NCBI RefSeq assembly: GCF_013184495.1
Contig: NZ_JAAOIY010000001.1
Span: 124,001-188,000 of the forward strand
DNA: 64,000 bases
Reading direction: 5' to 3'
Origin: Sporosarcina jiandibaonis
GTDB lineage: Bacteria; Bacillota; Bacilli; Bacillales_A; Planococcaceae
Positions 1 to 8,747 of the stretch are shown here, piece by piece. Under the pieces are notes generated by a model. The model did no database searches and was not told the DNA's origin. It was given only the letters and a program-made list of their open reading frames with translations. A program made the position numbers and the translations under genes. Positions within the stretch are counted from its first letter, which is position 1, and each line of letters starts with the position of its first letter.

Positions 1-674
1 AAGGTGCTAAGGTTATCATTAGTGATGTGAATGCGCTAGGGTTATCTGAAACAGAAAAACTAATTAAAGATAATAATGGAACCGTACTTAGTATTGTTGC
101 TGATGTTTCTAAAAAAGAAGATGTTCAAATGATGATTGAAAAATCCTTGGAAGTATTTGGTACAGTTGATATTTGTGTGAATAATGCGGCTGTTTTGGCA
201 GATTTTAAAGCGTCTCTTGATATTACTGAAGTAGAATGGGACCTAATCATGAATGTAAACGTTAAAGGAGTCTATTTACTTACGAATGAGATTTTGCCTC
301 ATATGTTGAAAAAAGGGAAGGGAACATTCATTAATGTCGCTTCAATTGGAGGAACAATTGCTGGTGTTGGAGACGCAGCATATATTACTTCTAAACACGC
401 AGTTGTTGGGTACACGAAACAGCTAACTTTCAATTATGCTAAAGACGGAATTCGCGCTGTTGCACTTTGTCCAGGAATAATCGATACGCCTATGGTCCAA
501 TATGCAATTGAACAAAACCGTCCTGAAGTTGTTCGACAAATAGATTCTATTCCATCTGGACATATCGGTCGCGCTGAAGAAGTTGCCTATTTTTCGGCAT
601 ATTTAGCAAGTGAAAAAGCAAATCATATTAACGGTGTCGAAATGAAAATTGATGGTGGACAATCCATTTCATAA
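1..674 (+). CDS. Short-chain dehydrogenase/reductase (SDR), 5' end cut by window
   Basis: An NAD(P)-dependent oxidoreductase of the classical SDR family; the substrate cannot be told. The reading frame is open from base 3 with no start inside the window, so the first Rossmann strand and the glycine-rich TGxxxGxG loop lie upstream. Visible family marks are the NNAA motif after strand 4, the catalytic serine in INVASIGG, the YITSKHA catalytic Tyr-x-x-x-Lys, the CPGIIDTPM segment after strand 6, and the C-terminal NGVEMKIDGGQS, typical of the FabG-like branch. About 224 residues are present of the usual 250. It ends just before a strong terminator, so it is the last gene of its transcript. Confidence 0.9.
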   Translation, partial: GAKVIISDVNALGLSETEKLIKDNNGTVLSIVADVSKKEDVQMMIEKSLEVFGTVDICVNNAAVLADFKASLDITEVEWDLIMNVNVKGVYLLTNEILPHMLKKGKGTFINVASIGGTIAGVGDAAYITSKHAVVGYTKQLTFNYAKDGIRAVALCPGIIDTPMVQYAIEQNRPEVVRQIDSIPSGHIGRAEEVAYFSAYLASEKANHINGVEMKIDGGQSIS

Positions 675-730
675 TTAAATAAGTGCTGAAAAATAATTAT
701 TTTGAAAGGTACAGCTAATTTTTTCAGAGA

Positions 731-776
731 AAAAACCGTATCTAAAACTAATTACTAGTTTTGGATACGGTTTTTG
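731..776 (+). terminator. Rho-independent terminator after SDR gene
   Basis: AAAACCGTATC and GATACGGTTTT arms with an AAAACT/AGTTTT inner stem form a long hairpin ending in a T run, about 55 bases after the SDR stop codon. Confidence 0.85.
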
Positions 777-778
777 AA

Positions 779-811
779 TTACCTTTTATCAGCCGCATGA
801 GCCGCAAATTG
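779..811 (-). pseudogene. Relic of a metI 3' end
   Basis: On the minus strand these bases read FAAHAADKR-stop, nearly the same as the last residues of the MetI gene at 7092-7745 (DRAAHAADKR-stop), with close nucleotide identity over about 27 bases. Nothing further upstream on that strand resembles MetI. It is either a remnant of a lost metI copy or a short ectopic duplication. The match is short, so chance is not excluded. Confidence 0.4.
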
Positions 812-934
812 AAGGGGCCTTAAATCATGGTAGTTTGCCTTTTTGAAACTAAATTCGTGCAATTTTTGTCCTATTCATGTTAAATTAAACATAGATTTTG
901 TCGAAAATCGTTAAGAAGGAGTGGATAACAACTT

Positions 935-1585
935 GTGAAGAAACTACTGAAATTATTGCTGTTATTCCTCTTTGCATTTGTCGTCTATCAATCTTATTTA
1001 TTCATAAAGGGAAACCCTGGATTAACGGACCAGTTTGAATACGAAATAAATGTAGAGACTCTACCAACCGAACTGCACCCCATTGTAGCTGAGAAAGTAG
1101 AGATTTTAAAAGAAAAAACAGCAGAAAAAAAGATTACAATCCTGATCACAGATGATTACCGTTCTTATGAGGAGCAAGACAAGCTTTATGATAAGGGCAG
1201 AAGAACTCCTGGAAAAGTAGTTACTCATTCGGAGGGAGGCGAATCCTATCACAACTTTGGCCTTGCAGTCGATTTTGCTCTTCAGCTTGAGAATGGTAAT
1301 GTGATTTGGGATATTGAATATGATGGGAACGGAAATGGTCAATCAGACTGGTTTGAGGTTGCAGAAATTGCAAAGGAGCTGGGCTTTCAATGGGGAGGAG
1401 ACTGGCGCGGCTTTAAAGATTATCCTCATCTTCAGATGGATTTCGGCTTAACCATTGACGATTTGCAAGAAGGAAAACGTCCCAAAATAACTCAGCTAAT
1501 ATCAGAGGACACAGAAAAACGTTCGGTTTTTGTCGTCTTTTTTAATCTTAGGAACTATGTTCCAATCTTCAATAATAAGTTTTGA
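935..1585 (+). CDS. M15-family peptidoglycan peptidase (CwlK/VanY-like)
   Basis: A probable membrane-anchored zinc peptidase that cuts peptide cross-bridges of peptidoglycan outside the cell (L,D-endopeptidase or D,D-carboxypeptidase). Residues 1-25 are a hydrophobic signal-anchor with no lipobox. The M15 zinc site is visible: SYHNFGLAVDF near residues 104-114 supplies His and Asp, and DYPHLQM near 177-183 supplies the second His. DDYRSYEEQDKLY is the family's substrate-groove segment. The start is GTG at 935, with AAGGAG at 916-921. The last 30 residues (after GKRPKITQLI) go beyond the usual M15 end and look unstructured. It stands alone between terminators. The choice between endopeptidase and carboxypeptidase is uncertain. 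Confidence 0.85.
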   Translation: MKKLLKLLLLFLFAFVVYQSYLFIKGNPGLTDQFEYEINVETLPTELHPIVAEKVEILKEKTAEKKITILITDDYRSYEEQDKLYDKGRRTPGKVVTHSEGGESYHNFGLAVDFALQLENGNVIWDIEYDGNGNGQSDWFEVAEIAKELGFQWGGDWRGFKDYPHLQMDFGLTIDDLQEGKRPKITQLISEDTEKRSVFVVFFNLRNYVPIFNNKF

Positions 1586-2121
1586 TATTCTTTTAATCGA
1601 TACTTTTACTAGACTTCTTTGACGAACGTAAACGAACCAGGAATAGTAGTGATGAACGCTCAAAATGGGCGTTCTTTTTATTTTCAACAAAATATGAGGG
1701 TGTCCCGGTTTGAATCACAAACCGAAATTCTGATGGAAGTACCTGACGCTTTATGTCGGTTAGATCTGGTAATGTTCTAAAAGACATGATTTAGTTAAAC
1801 CAATTCCAAATTGCAACCATTATTAATACATATCGAAAGATTTTCAAAATAAATAATTAACTATTCGAAATTAAAGACGCTTTTAAGACTTGTCTCTTCT
1901 TGAAAAGTAATGTAATTTGAAACCGAGTAGACGCATAATTTAGTTATTTCAGGATATTTGATTATACGACCGTATTGCGGCGTAGTCCAGTGAACATGCA
2001 ATTTATTGGCAGTATACGATGCAGTAAAGTCATTTTCAAAAAGGAGTTGAACGTATGTAGTAATTACAAATCATAATCTTTAATTTGCAGGCGCCAAGAA
2101 AATGAGAATAGGGGTGTACAT
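1586..2121. other. Gene-free stretch between the M15 peptidase and the propeller gene
   Basis: Apart from the terminator at 1654-1680 I see no convincing coding region, RNA motif or repeat. Short frames on the minus strand (1502-1787) lack ribosome binding sites. The far end presumably holds the promoter of the gene at 2122, but no clear -35/-10 pair was identified. Confidence 0.5.
1654..1680 (+). terminator. Terminator after M15 peptidase gene
   Basis: GAACGC and GCGTTC arms around a loop of about nine bases, followed by TTTTT. Short but well formed. Confidence 0.7.
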
Positions 2122-5100
2122 ATGAAAAAGAATTCGTCTAAAAAAGTAGGAATTATCATCTTTTGCATAATCCTAATCATTAGTTTATTACCCGCTCTCC
2201 CTGTATCAATTATTGCTGAAGAAATTGAGACTCAAGGAAATGTTGTAAATGCTGGGTTTGAAATGGCTTTAAATGAAGATGGTTCAATCCCGGGATGGAC
2301 TCCAGAAAGTGGGGCATCAGGGATATCCATTAGTAGCTCGATTTTTAATAATGGAAGTCAAAGCTTACATTTTAAGGACGAATCGGACAAAGCTGGCCTG
2401 CGTGTTTTAAGTGATAAATTTCCGGTTGTACCGGGGAAAGCTTACTTGTCAAAAGTAATGACAAATGTCGTCAATCAAACGCATAATATCGTTTCTGAAG
2501 TGCGTTATTATGACGAGAATGATCGATTGATATCCGACAAAATAAAACAGGAATTGTTTGGAAACTTGCCCAAAAATCAGTGGACAGAGTTAAAAGTTTT
2601 CACGGATGTTCCGACCAATGCTGTCACCGCAAGAATCGCTTTTTACTCAGGCGGGATTAGTTTAACCGAGGCATATTTCGATGATGTAACTTTCGAATTA
2701 GCCGAGGTAGACAAACCATTAGAACGAGATTATAACGATCCAACAAATCTTGGAGATATGGTACGAGTACAATTAGGACAAGCATCTGTCATCCAAGAGA
2801 ACCAAATGGGAGAAAATGAAGTTTATTATCATTCGAATGGTCTTCCAGGAACATTCTCGGTGCTAGATGCAGAAACAGGGGCACTTAAGTTTTCAGAAGT
2901 TATAAGAGATACAGAAGCATTATGGGCAATGACCGTTGGATCTGATAAGAATGTTTATTTTGCGGGAACTGGTGACGGGAAACTGTATAGGTATGTACCT
3001 GAACTTAAAAAGATAGAAGAATTAGGTGTAAATCCTTCAGATGATTGGGTGTGGGATTTAGAGGCTACAGAAGACGGAAAGATTTATGGATCGACATATC
3101 CCCACGCAAGTGTCTTTGAGTATGACATTGCAACTGGAGAATTCAGGGATTACGGGACTATAAAAGAAGGGCAGCAATACGCTAGAGGAATAGCTGTCAC
3201 AGATGAGCATATTTATGTGGGCATCGGTACGACTAAGCATCTATTTAAAGTAGATAGAGTTACAGGAGAGAAAGAAGAAATCATCATTGACGGGCATTCT
3301 GGACAAGGCGGAATGATTGAAAACATATTTATTGTGAATGATATGCTTCTTGTTTCTGTTGGTACGATAACAATGCTTGTGATTGACCCGGAAACGAACG
3401 AGGTTGTTCATACATTTCAATATAGCAATATGATTTCTGAACCATCGCCAGATAACGCTAATCTCATATATTATAAATTCCAAAACCGATTGTATCAATA
3501 TGATGTTAGTGTCAATCAATCCACGGTAATTGAAGGCATTCCAATGCTTCCGGACACTGTCCGTGTGAAGGATATGGAGTGGATTACATTAACTGGCGGA
3601 GAAACAGTTTTGGCTATCGTTACGCAATACGGTGAGTTCATGCTTTATAATCCAACTAGCAATAGCGTGAAATTTATCGAACTAGATATCTCTTCCCAAG
3701 CAGTGGCCATCCAAGCGCTTGAAACAGGCCATGATGGAAAGCTATACATGGGCGGATATCAGCGCGGGATGAGTATTTATAATCCTTTTGCAAAAGAATT
3801 GGAAGTAAATATCCCATCGTTTGCTCAACCAGAAGGTATCGGATTTTTAAATGGAAAAGTGTACTACGGTACGTATGTAGGGGCTATGATGTACAGCTAT
3901 GATCCACTAGAATATGTAGATTTAAATAGTAATCCAAAGTTCGAGTATGATATTACAGATCAGCAAGACCGACCGTTTGCCATTACATCAGGGGACGATA
4001 AGTTATTCGTTGGAACGGTTCCAGATTACGGTATACTAGGCGGTGCTCTAGCAATCTACGATGAAAAAACAGATGAGTGGTCGCAATATCGAAATGTAGT
4101 ACAAGATCAAAGTATTATTGCTTTGGCCTATAAAGATGGAAAGATATATGGTGGTACATCTGTATGGGGTGGACTAGGCGTAGACCCGAAAGCAACAGAA
4201 GCCAAAATATTTGTTTGGGATGTTGAAACAGGAGAGAAATTAGAAGAATTCACGCCAAATATTCCAGGAATCGATGAAACACCAAGAATGATCGGTGGAC
4301 TTTCATTTGGTCCTGATGGAAATCTATGGGGTGCAGTGGATGGAACCATTTTCGCAATGGATCCCGCTACGAAAGAAATTGTGAAAAGTAAAGTAATCCG
4401 ACCAAGCTTATACAATAGTAGCAAATGGTTCCCGTATCGTTTGCAATGGGCACCCGATGGTATGTTATATACAACATTATCGAGGAAGTTAATTGCCATC
4501 GACCCAGAAACATTAGCATATAAAGTCCTCGTTGAAGATTTCATGAACAATATGTCACTCGGAGTGAATGGTAGTATTTACTATGCACTAGGCAGTAAAT
4601 TATATCAAATCGCCGTTCCAGAAACCGATGCAACATTAAAATCGATAACGGTGGATGGCGAGATATTGTCTGGTTTTTCACCCGGACGGACGAATTATAC
4701 AATGTCCACAACACATAAAATGAACATAGAAGCCGAAGCCAGTGAAGAAGGTGCCCAAGTTGAAATTGTTACCAATGAAAATAGTACATCCATCAAAGTT
4801 ACGGCTACTGATGGGATATCTGAATTGGAGTACGAAATAGATTGGGAAAAACCAGAATATGCATTGGACGTAAAGACATTATTCACAGATGAAAAAGGTC
4901 AAGCTATCAATAAGCTATCACCAAATGATAAGATAACGGCTGAAATTGAAGTAATAAATACGAAAAACAAAAATCAAGATATTATCGTAATGATGGAACT
5001 TTTGAATGGAAAAAATGAAGTAGTAGATGTTTCCATTGCATCTAGAACAATACCGAAAAATCAAACGAAGGAAATGTCAACAAAAATTAAGCTTCCTTCA

Positions 5101-5199
5101 AATGTAGAAGGATATAAATTAAGAGTAACGGCTTGGGCAGGAAAGGAAATAAAAGAAAATATGATTCCTTTATCAGATGAACTGATTATCACAGAATAA
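2122..5199 (+). CDS. Large secreted beta-propeller protein with cadherin-like domain
   Basis: An exported 1025-residue protein of unknown function. Residues 1-32 form a signal peptide (KKNSSKK, hydrophobic core, then alanine-rich). About 38-200 look like a carbohydrate-binding jelly-roll module, from NAGFEMALNEDGSIPGWTPE to EAYFDDVTFELAE. About 215-830 hold repeated strands of propeller type (GKLYRYVPE, GKIYGSTY, GKLYMGGY, GKIYGGTS, GMLYTTLS), as in PQQ/WD-like propellers. About 836-910 match the cadherin-like beta-sandwich pattern (LKSITVDGEILSGFSPGRTN). The last 110 residues form another beta domain. There is no LPXTG motif. The start ATG follows AGGGGTG. It is monocistronic and ends at a strong terminator. 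A sugar-binding or adhesion role is inference only. Confidence 0.7.
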   Translation: MKKNSSKKVGIIIFCIILIISLLPALPVSIIAEEIETQGNVVNAGFEMALNEDGSIPGWTPESGASGISISSSIFNNGSQSLHFKDESDKAGLRVLSDKFPVVPGKAYLSKVMTNVVNQTHNIVSEVRYYDENDRLISDKIKQELFGNLPKNQWTELKVFTDVPTNAVTARIAFYSGGISLTEAYFDDVTFELAEVDKPLERDYNDPTNLGDMVRVQLGQASVIQENQMGENEVYYHSNGLPGTFSVLDAETGALKFSEVIRDTEALWAMTVGSDKNVYFAGTGDGKLYRYVPELKKIEELGVNPSDDWVWDLEATEDGKIYGSTYPHASVFEYDIATGEFRDYGTIKEGQQYARGIAVTDEHIYVGIGTTKHLFKVDRVTGEKEEIIIDGHSGQGGMIENIFIVNDMLLVSVGTITMLVIDPETNEVVHTFQYSNMISEPSPDNANLIYYKFQNRLYQYDVSVNQSTVIEGIPMLPDTVRVKDMEWITLTGGETVLAIVTQYGEFMLYNPTSNSVKFIELDISSQAVAIQALETGHDGKLYMGGYQRGMSIYNPFAKELEVNIPSFAQPEGIGFLNGKVYYGTYVGAMMYSYDPLEYVDLNSNPKFEYDITDQQDRPFAITSGDDKLFVGTVPDYGILGGALAIYDEKTDEWSQYRNVVQDQSIIALAYKDGKIYGGTSVWGGLGVDPKATEAKIFVWDVETGEKLEEFTPNIPGIDETPRMIGGLSFGPDGNLWGAVDGTIFAMDPATKEIVKSKVIRPSLYNSSKWFPYRLQWAPDGMLYTTLSRKLIAIDPETLAYKVLVEDFMNNMSLGVNGSIYYALGSKLYQIAVPETDATLKSITVDGEILSGFSPGRTNYTMSTTHKMNIEAEASEEGAQVEIVTNENSTSIKVTATDGISELEYEIDWEKPEYALDVKTLFTDEKGQAINKLSPNDKITAEIEVINTKNKNQDIIVMMELLNGKNEVVDVSIASRTIPKNQTKEMSTKIKLPSNVEGYKLRVTAWAGKEIKENMIPLSDELIITE

Positions 5200-5527
5200 A
5201 TATAAGCAAGCCGCATTGGATAGACTGAAATAGCAATGTGAAACACATATAAAAAACCTTATTAGGCTGCCATGACACCGTATTTTATGAGTGTCAGGCA
5301 GCCTGATTTTTCTTGATTGACTTTAGTGAATTGAAATTCCTCGGACATCAAGTTCTAGTGGAATAATTTAATCTGCTAGTACGACCTGTCCAAGTTACGG
5401 AAAGGACACTTTTTTTGCTAGTCGAAAATTAAAGAGGTATTCGTATGTATAAGGAAGAATAAAGAACAATGCTCCGTGCTTTTTCAGTAACGTGCCAGTT
5501 AACAATAAAATTACCAAGTAGACAAAA
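5200..5527. other. Gene-free stretch after the propeller gene
   Basis: It holds the terminator at 5264-5312. Beyond that I see no gene, RNA motif or repeat before the promoter at 5528. Confidence 0.5.
5264..5312 (+). terminator. Terminator after propeller gene
   Basis: AGGCTGCCATGACAC pairs with GTGTCAGGCAGCCT, followed by a T-rich tail. Very stable. Confidence 0.85.
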
Positions 5528-5556
5528 TTGACACTTTTTTTTGTGGTTAATATACG
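5528..5556 (+). promoter_or_regulatory. Sigma-A promoter upstream of GNAT gene
   Basis: TTGACA at 5528-5533, a 17-base spacer, then TATACG at 5551-5556. This puts the transcript start near 5563 and leaves a leader of about 130 bases before the preferred start codon at 5695. Confidence 0.6.
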
Positions 5557-5694
5557 GAGTTGTTCTTGATTTGCTCAGACAAGAAGGAAAGATTCTTGAC
5601 TAGGCGGGGGTATTTGGAATACAGATTGGCGAATGAACCAGAGGAAGAAGGAAATGTTTTAATAAAGTCATGTTTCAATAAGGGGAACGTTAAT

Positions 5695-6114
5695 ATGGAA
5701 TTTCTGGTTAAATGTCAATTAAACGATATAGATGAAATAGTGAGGATTGATAGAGAAGTAATAGGTAGTGATAGTAGACGAAACTACATAAAAAAAGCTA
5801 TTGAGGAAGAAAGATGTGTAGGTATTAAAAACGATTTCACATTTGTAGGATTTTTAATTTTTGATATTCATTTTTTTGATTGTAGTTTTATATCCCTGAT
5901 AATAGTTAAACCGACTGAAAGACGAAAAGGATATGCAACATCCCTTCTGGAGTATTTTATAAGCATATCGCCTACTAAGAAGATATTCTCTTCAACCAAT
6001 CAATCAAACAAAAGAATGCAGGAAGTATTTAAAGCAAATGGATTTATACAGAGTGGATTTGTTGAAAATTTAGACGAAGGGGATCCAGAGATAATTTACT
6101 TTAAATCAACATAA
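5695..6114 (+). CDS. GNAT-family N-acetyltransferase
   Basis: A 139-residue acetyl-CoA-dependent acyltransferase of unknown substrate. The acetyl-CoA loop is visible as VKPTERRKGYATSLL (R/Q-x-x-G-x-G/A type). A strand with FKANGFIQSGF follows, the usual C-terminal GNAT signature. I chose the ATG at 5695 because AAGGGGA lies 7-8 bases upstream and because the protein then has the normal GNAT length. The frame stays open upstream to a TTG at 5560, but that codon sits before the predicted transcript start. Divergent sequence and an isolated position suggest an accessory gene. Confidence 0.75.
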   Translation: MEFLVKCQLNDIDEIVRIDREVIGSDSRRNYIKKAIEEERCVGIKNDFTFVGFLIFDIHFFDCSFISLIIVKPTERRKGYATSLLEYFISISPTKKIFSSTNQSNKRMQEVFKANGFIQSGFVENLDEGDPEIIYFKST

Positions 6115-6210
6115 GTAATTTTGAGTTCTTCGACTAACGGGGCGATAAGGAAATTGATTTAAGCAAGTAAAGAGTAGATTAATACACATTTAGGAAACGA
6201 GGAGATTTTA

Positions 6211-6855
6211 ATGCTTAATGTTGAAACACAGACAGTTAAAGGGTATAAGGGGCTAGATATTCCTTTTACATTAATGAGCAGAAGTGAAGATTCTAGCAAC
6301 TTGGCAATAATACTACCAGGTGCAGGATATACCGCACAGGCACCTCTTCTTCATTACTCAACAGGGGTATTTTTACATAAATCGTTTGATGTTTTACAAG
6401 TTAATTATCAATACAATAAAAAAATCTATGATGATTTCACTATGGAGGAAATAAGTGATGCAATTAAATTGGATGTAAAGACTGTTCTCGAAGAAGTTTT
6501 AATCAGCAAAACATATGAAAATTATTATCTAATTGGAAAATCGCTGGGGACAATTGCTATGAGTTATGAGTTAAAAAGAGAATGCTTTAAGAACGCTAAA
6601 GCCATTTGGTTAACTCCTTTAATACAAAGGGAAGATGTTTTGAATGCGATGGTAAGAAGTAAAAATAAAAGTTTGTGCATAATCGGAGATAAAGACCCTT
6701 GTTACATTGAGGAAAGATATTCTAAAGTCATAGAAAACCCAAATATCACCTCGAAGTTAATTTCTAACGTTAATCATAGTTTAGAATATGACGAAAACGC
6801 TGTGGAATCAATTAATGTCTTGAAAAGTGTGATAGTCGAGATTGAACAATTTTAG
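6211..6855 (+). CDS. Alpha/beta hydrolase-fold protein
   Basis: A 214-residue cytoplasmic hydrolase of the alpha/beta fold, probably an esterase or thioesterase; substrate unknown. LAIILPGAGYTAQAP near residues 31-45 gives the oxyanion strand. The nucleophile elbow is GKSLG near 109-113 (Ser), the acid is in GDKDPCY near 155-161 (Asp), and the catalytic His is in NVNHSLEY near 188-195. There is no signal peptide. GAGGAG stands about eight bases before the ATG. It follows the acetyltransferase by about 95 bases in the same direction and could share its transcript. Confidence 0.75.
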   Translation: MLNVETQTVKGYKGLDIPFTLMSRSEDSSNLAIILPGAGYTAQAPLLHYSTGVFLHKSFDVLQVNYQYNKKIYDDFTMEEISDAIKLDVKTVLEEVLISKTYENYYLIGKSLGTIAMSYELKRECFKNAKAIWLTPLIQREDVLNAMVRSKNKSLCIIGDKDPCYIEERYSKVIENPNITSKLISNVNHSLEYDENAVESINVLKSVIVEIEQF

Positions 6856-7035
6856 GGAGTGTGTTTTTTTACGTTTTTTGGTAGGTTTTTCTGGAATCGT
6901 GCGCGATTGTTGAAGATCAAAAGCCTGATTTCTAGCTAAAAAGAAGGAGGAATTAGGTTTTTTATCCTTCATTAATTTATATATTACCCCATTGGTATAT
7001 GCGCTGGCATCAAGTGGTAAGTCTTGTTGCAGATT

Positions 7036-7081
7036 CAAAAAGCCCTACACATGCTGTAATGTCAGCGTATGCAGGGCTTTA
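7036..7081 (-). terminator. Terminator of the methionine operon
   Basis: On the minus strand AGCCCTGCATACGCTG pairs with CAGCATGTGTAGGGCT, followed by TTTTT, just after the metI stop codon. Confidence 0.9.
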
Positions 7082-7091
7082 GGTTTTTATA

Positions 7092-7745
7092 TTACCGTTT
7101 ATCAGCCGCATGTGCAGCACGGTCGCCAATAAATTGAATGAGCTGAACGAGGAAGATCAAGAAGACAACGGTCATGACCATCACCTCGTTTTGATAGCGG
7201 TAATATCCGAAGCGGATGGCCAAGTCTCCGATGCCTCCGCCGCCGATCATTCCGGCCATCGCCGAATAGCTTAACAAACTAATAATCGTTACTGTCAAAC
7301 CCGCGATGAGTCCTGATTTCGATTCAGGGAGTAGCACTTTACGGATAATAAGCCACGGGGAAGCGCCGCATGATTCAGCTGCTTCTATGACACCTTTATC
7401 AATTTCACGTAAAGAGTTTTCCACTAATCGAGCGTAAAATGGAATGCCTGCTACCGTTAGCGATAAGCTTGCTGCAGTAGGTCCCATTGAAGTGCCGAGA
7501 ATGAATGTCGTCAATGGAAGTAGCACGACGAGTAAGATGACGAATGGAATGGACCGAATAATATTAATGATTGTTCCGGATATATTTTGTAGAATCTTGT
7601 TTTGCCAAAACATTCCTTCGCTCGTCACAAATAATCCTATTCCAAGCGGGATTCCGATCAGTACTGCTAAAGTGACGGATATGGTCAACATCCAAGCAGT
7701 TTCCAAAAATGCAATGCCAAATTCATTCAATAAGTTAAGAGACAT
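7092..7745 (-). CDS. metI: Methionine ABC transporter permease MetI
   Basis: Membrane subunit of the MetNIQ importer for methionine (D and L) and its sulfoxides. The 217 residues form about five membrane helices. The coupling loop that docks onto MetN is EAAESCGASPWLIIRKVLLP at 121-140, with the EAA-x3-G pattern intact. The GGGGIGDLAIRFGY segment near 165-178 is typical of MetI. The ATG has GGAGGTG upstream and lies inside the end of metN (11-base overlap), so the two are translationally coupled. It is the last gene of the SAM-riboswitch operon. Confidence 0.97.
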   Translation of the reverse strand: MSLNLLNEFGIAFLETAWMLTISVTLAVLIGIPLGIGLFVTSEGMFWQNKILQNISGTIINIIRSIPFVILLVVLLPLTTFILGTSMGPTAASLSLTVAGIPFYARLVENSLREIDKGVIEAAESCGASPWLIIRKVLLPESKSGLIAGLTVTIISLLSYSAMAGMIGGGGIGDLAIRFGYYRYQNEVMVMTVVFLIFLVQLIQFIGDRAAHAADKR

Positions 7746-8736
7746 CGGCCAGCACCTCCAAACGGTTCGTTCTAATCGTGATATACTCGATTGCGCGTTC
7801 GATCTCGGATTGATTGCCTTTAATTTCTACGATAAGAATACCTAACGGGCGATCTTGTATATAGCTAATCTGGCCATGCAAGATATTTACGGTGACTTTG
7901 AAACGACTGATCGTTTCTGAGATGATACTGTCTTCTGCAGAGTCGCCTCGGAAAGTGATTTGAGCAATTGATCCTGTCCTTGCTTTTAGTAAACGTTCCG
8001 GCAATGTTAGCGAATGAACGGTTTGAACAAATTGCTTCGCCAATGGAGTTTGTGGATCAGCAAATAATTCGTACGCTTCATTCACCTCAATCACTTTGCC
8101 ATTTTCCATCACTGCAACCCGATGGCAAATTTGTTGTACAACTTCCATTTCATGCGTAATGAGGACGATGGTAATTCCTAGGCTTACGTTTATTTCTTTT
8201 AATAATTTCAAAATAGACGCAGTCGTATTTGGGTCGAGCGCGGACGTAGCTTCATCGCATAGTAGAACGGTTGGGTCGTTTGCAAGCGCACGGGCAATCC
8301 CGACGCGCTGTTTCTGGCCGCCTGATAGTTGAGCCGGATAATGATCAGCACGATCGGCAAGGCCGACCATTTCGAGCAACTCTGGAACGCGCAGCTGAAT
8401 TTCATCTTTCGTTTTTCCAGCTGCTAACATTGAAAAGGCAATGTTGTCATATACTTTCGCAGAGCTGATCAAGTGAAAATGTTGAAAGATCATGCCGATT
8501 TTCAACCGTTCTTTTCTTACTTCTGTTTTTGACAAAGCAGTCAAATCTTTTTTATTGATGAGGACTTGACCTGCTGTCGGTTTTTCAAGCAAATTTAAAC
8601 ATCTTAGTAATGTACTTTTCCCGGCGCCGCTGTAACCGATAATGCCGAAAATTTCACCTTTCGGGATGGTGAGATTGACATTATCAACGGCCGTGACGCT
8701 ATTATACGTTTTCGTTACATTCACAAGTTCAATCAC
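7735..8736 (-). CDS. metN: Methionine ABC transporter ATPase MetN
   Basis: ATP-hydrolysing subunit of the methionine importer. Walker A is GYSGAGKST (34-42), signature LSGGQKQR (137-144), Walker B VLLCDEATSALD (157-168), and the switch His is in LITHEMEV. Residues about 255-333 form the C-terminal NIL domain, which in characterised MetN proteins binds methionine and inhibits transport, so feedback control is probably retained. The start is GTG with AGGAGGTG upstream. It follows metQ by 11 bases. Confidence 0.97.
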   Translation of the reverse strand: MIELVNVTKTYNSVTAVDNVNLTIPKGEIFGIIGYSGAGKSTLLRCLNLLEKPTAGQVLINKKDLTALSKTEVRKERLKIGMIFQHFHLISSAKVYDNIAFSMLAAGKTKDEIQLRVPELLEMVGLADRADHYPAQLSGGQKQRVGIARALANDPTVLLCDEATSALDPNTTASILKLLKEINVSLGITIVLITHEMEVVQQICHRVAVMENGKVIEVNEAYELFADPQTPLAKQFVQTVHSLTLPERLLKARTGSIAQITFRGDSAEDSIISETISRFKVTVNILHGQISYIQDRPLGILIVEIKGNQSEIERAIEYITIRTNRLEVLADVS

Positions 8737-8747
8737 GGAACCACCTC

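Noticed and set aside
4128..4550. 140-codon minus-strand frame inside the propeller gene
   Set aside because: It lies antisense within a clear coding region, has no ribosome site and shows low-complexity composition.
5560..5694. N-terminal extension of the GNAT protein from a TTG
   Set aside because: The TTG precedes the predicted transcript start and the extra 45 residues do not fit the GNAT fold; ATG at 5695 has a good ribosome site.
6808..7038. 76-codon minus-strand frame after metI
   Set aside because: It starts with TTG inside the metI terminator, has no ribosome site and overlaps the end of the hydrolase gene. A decayed gene cannot be excluded, but I recognise no family.
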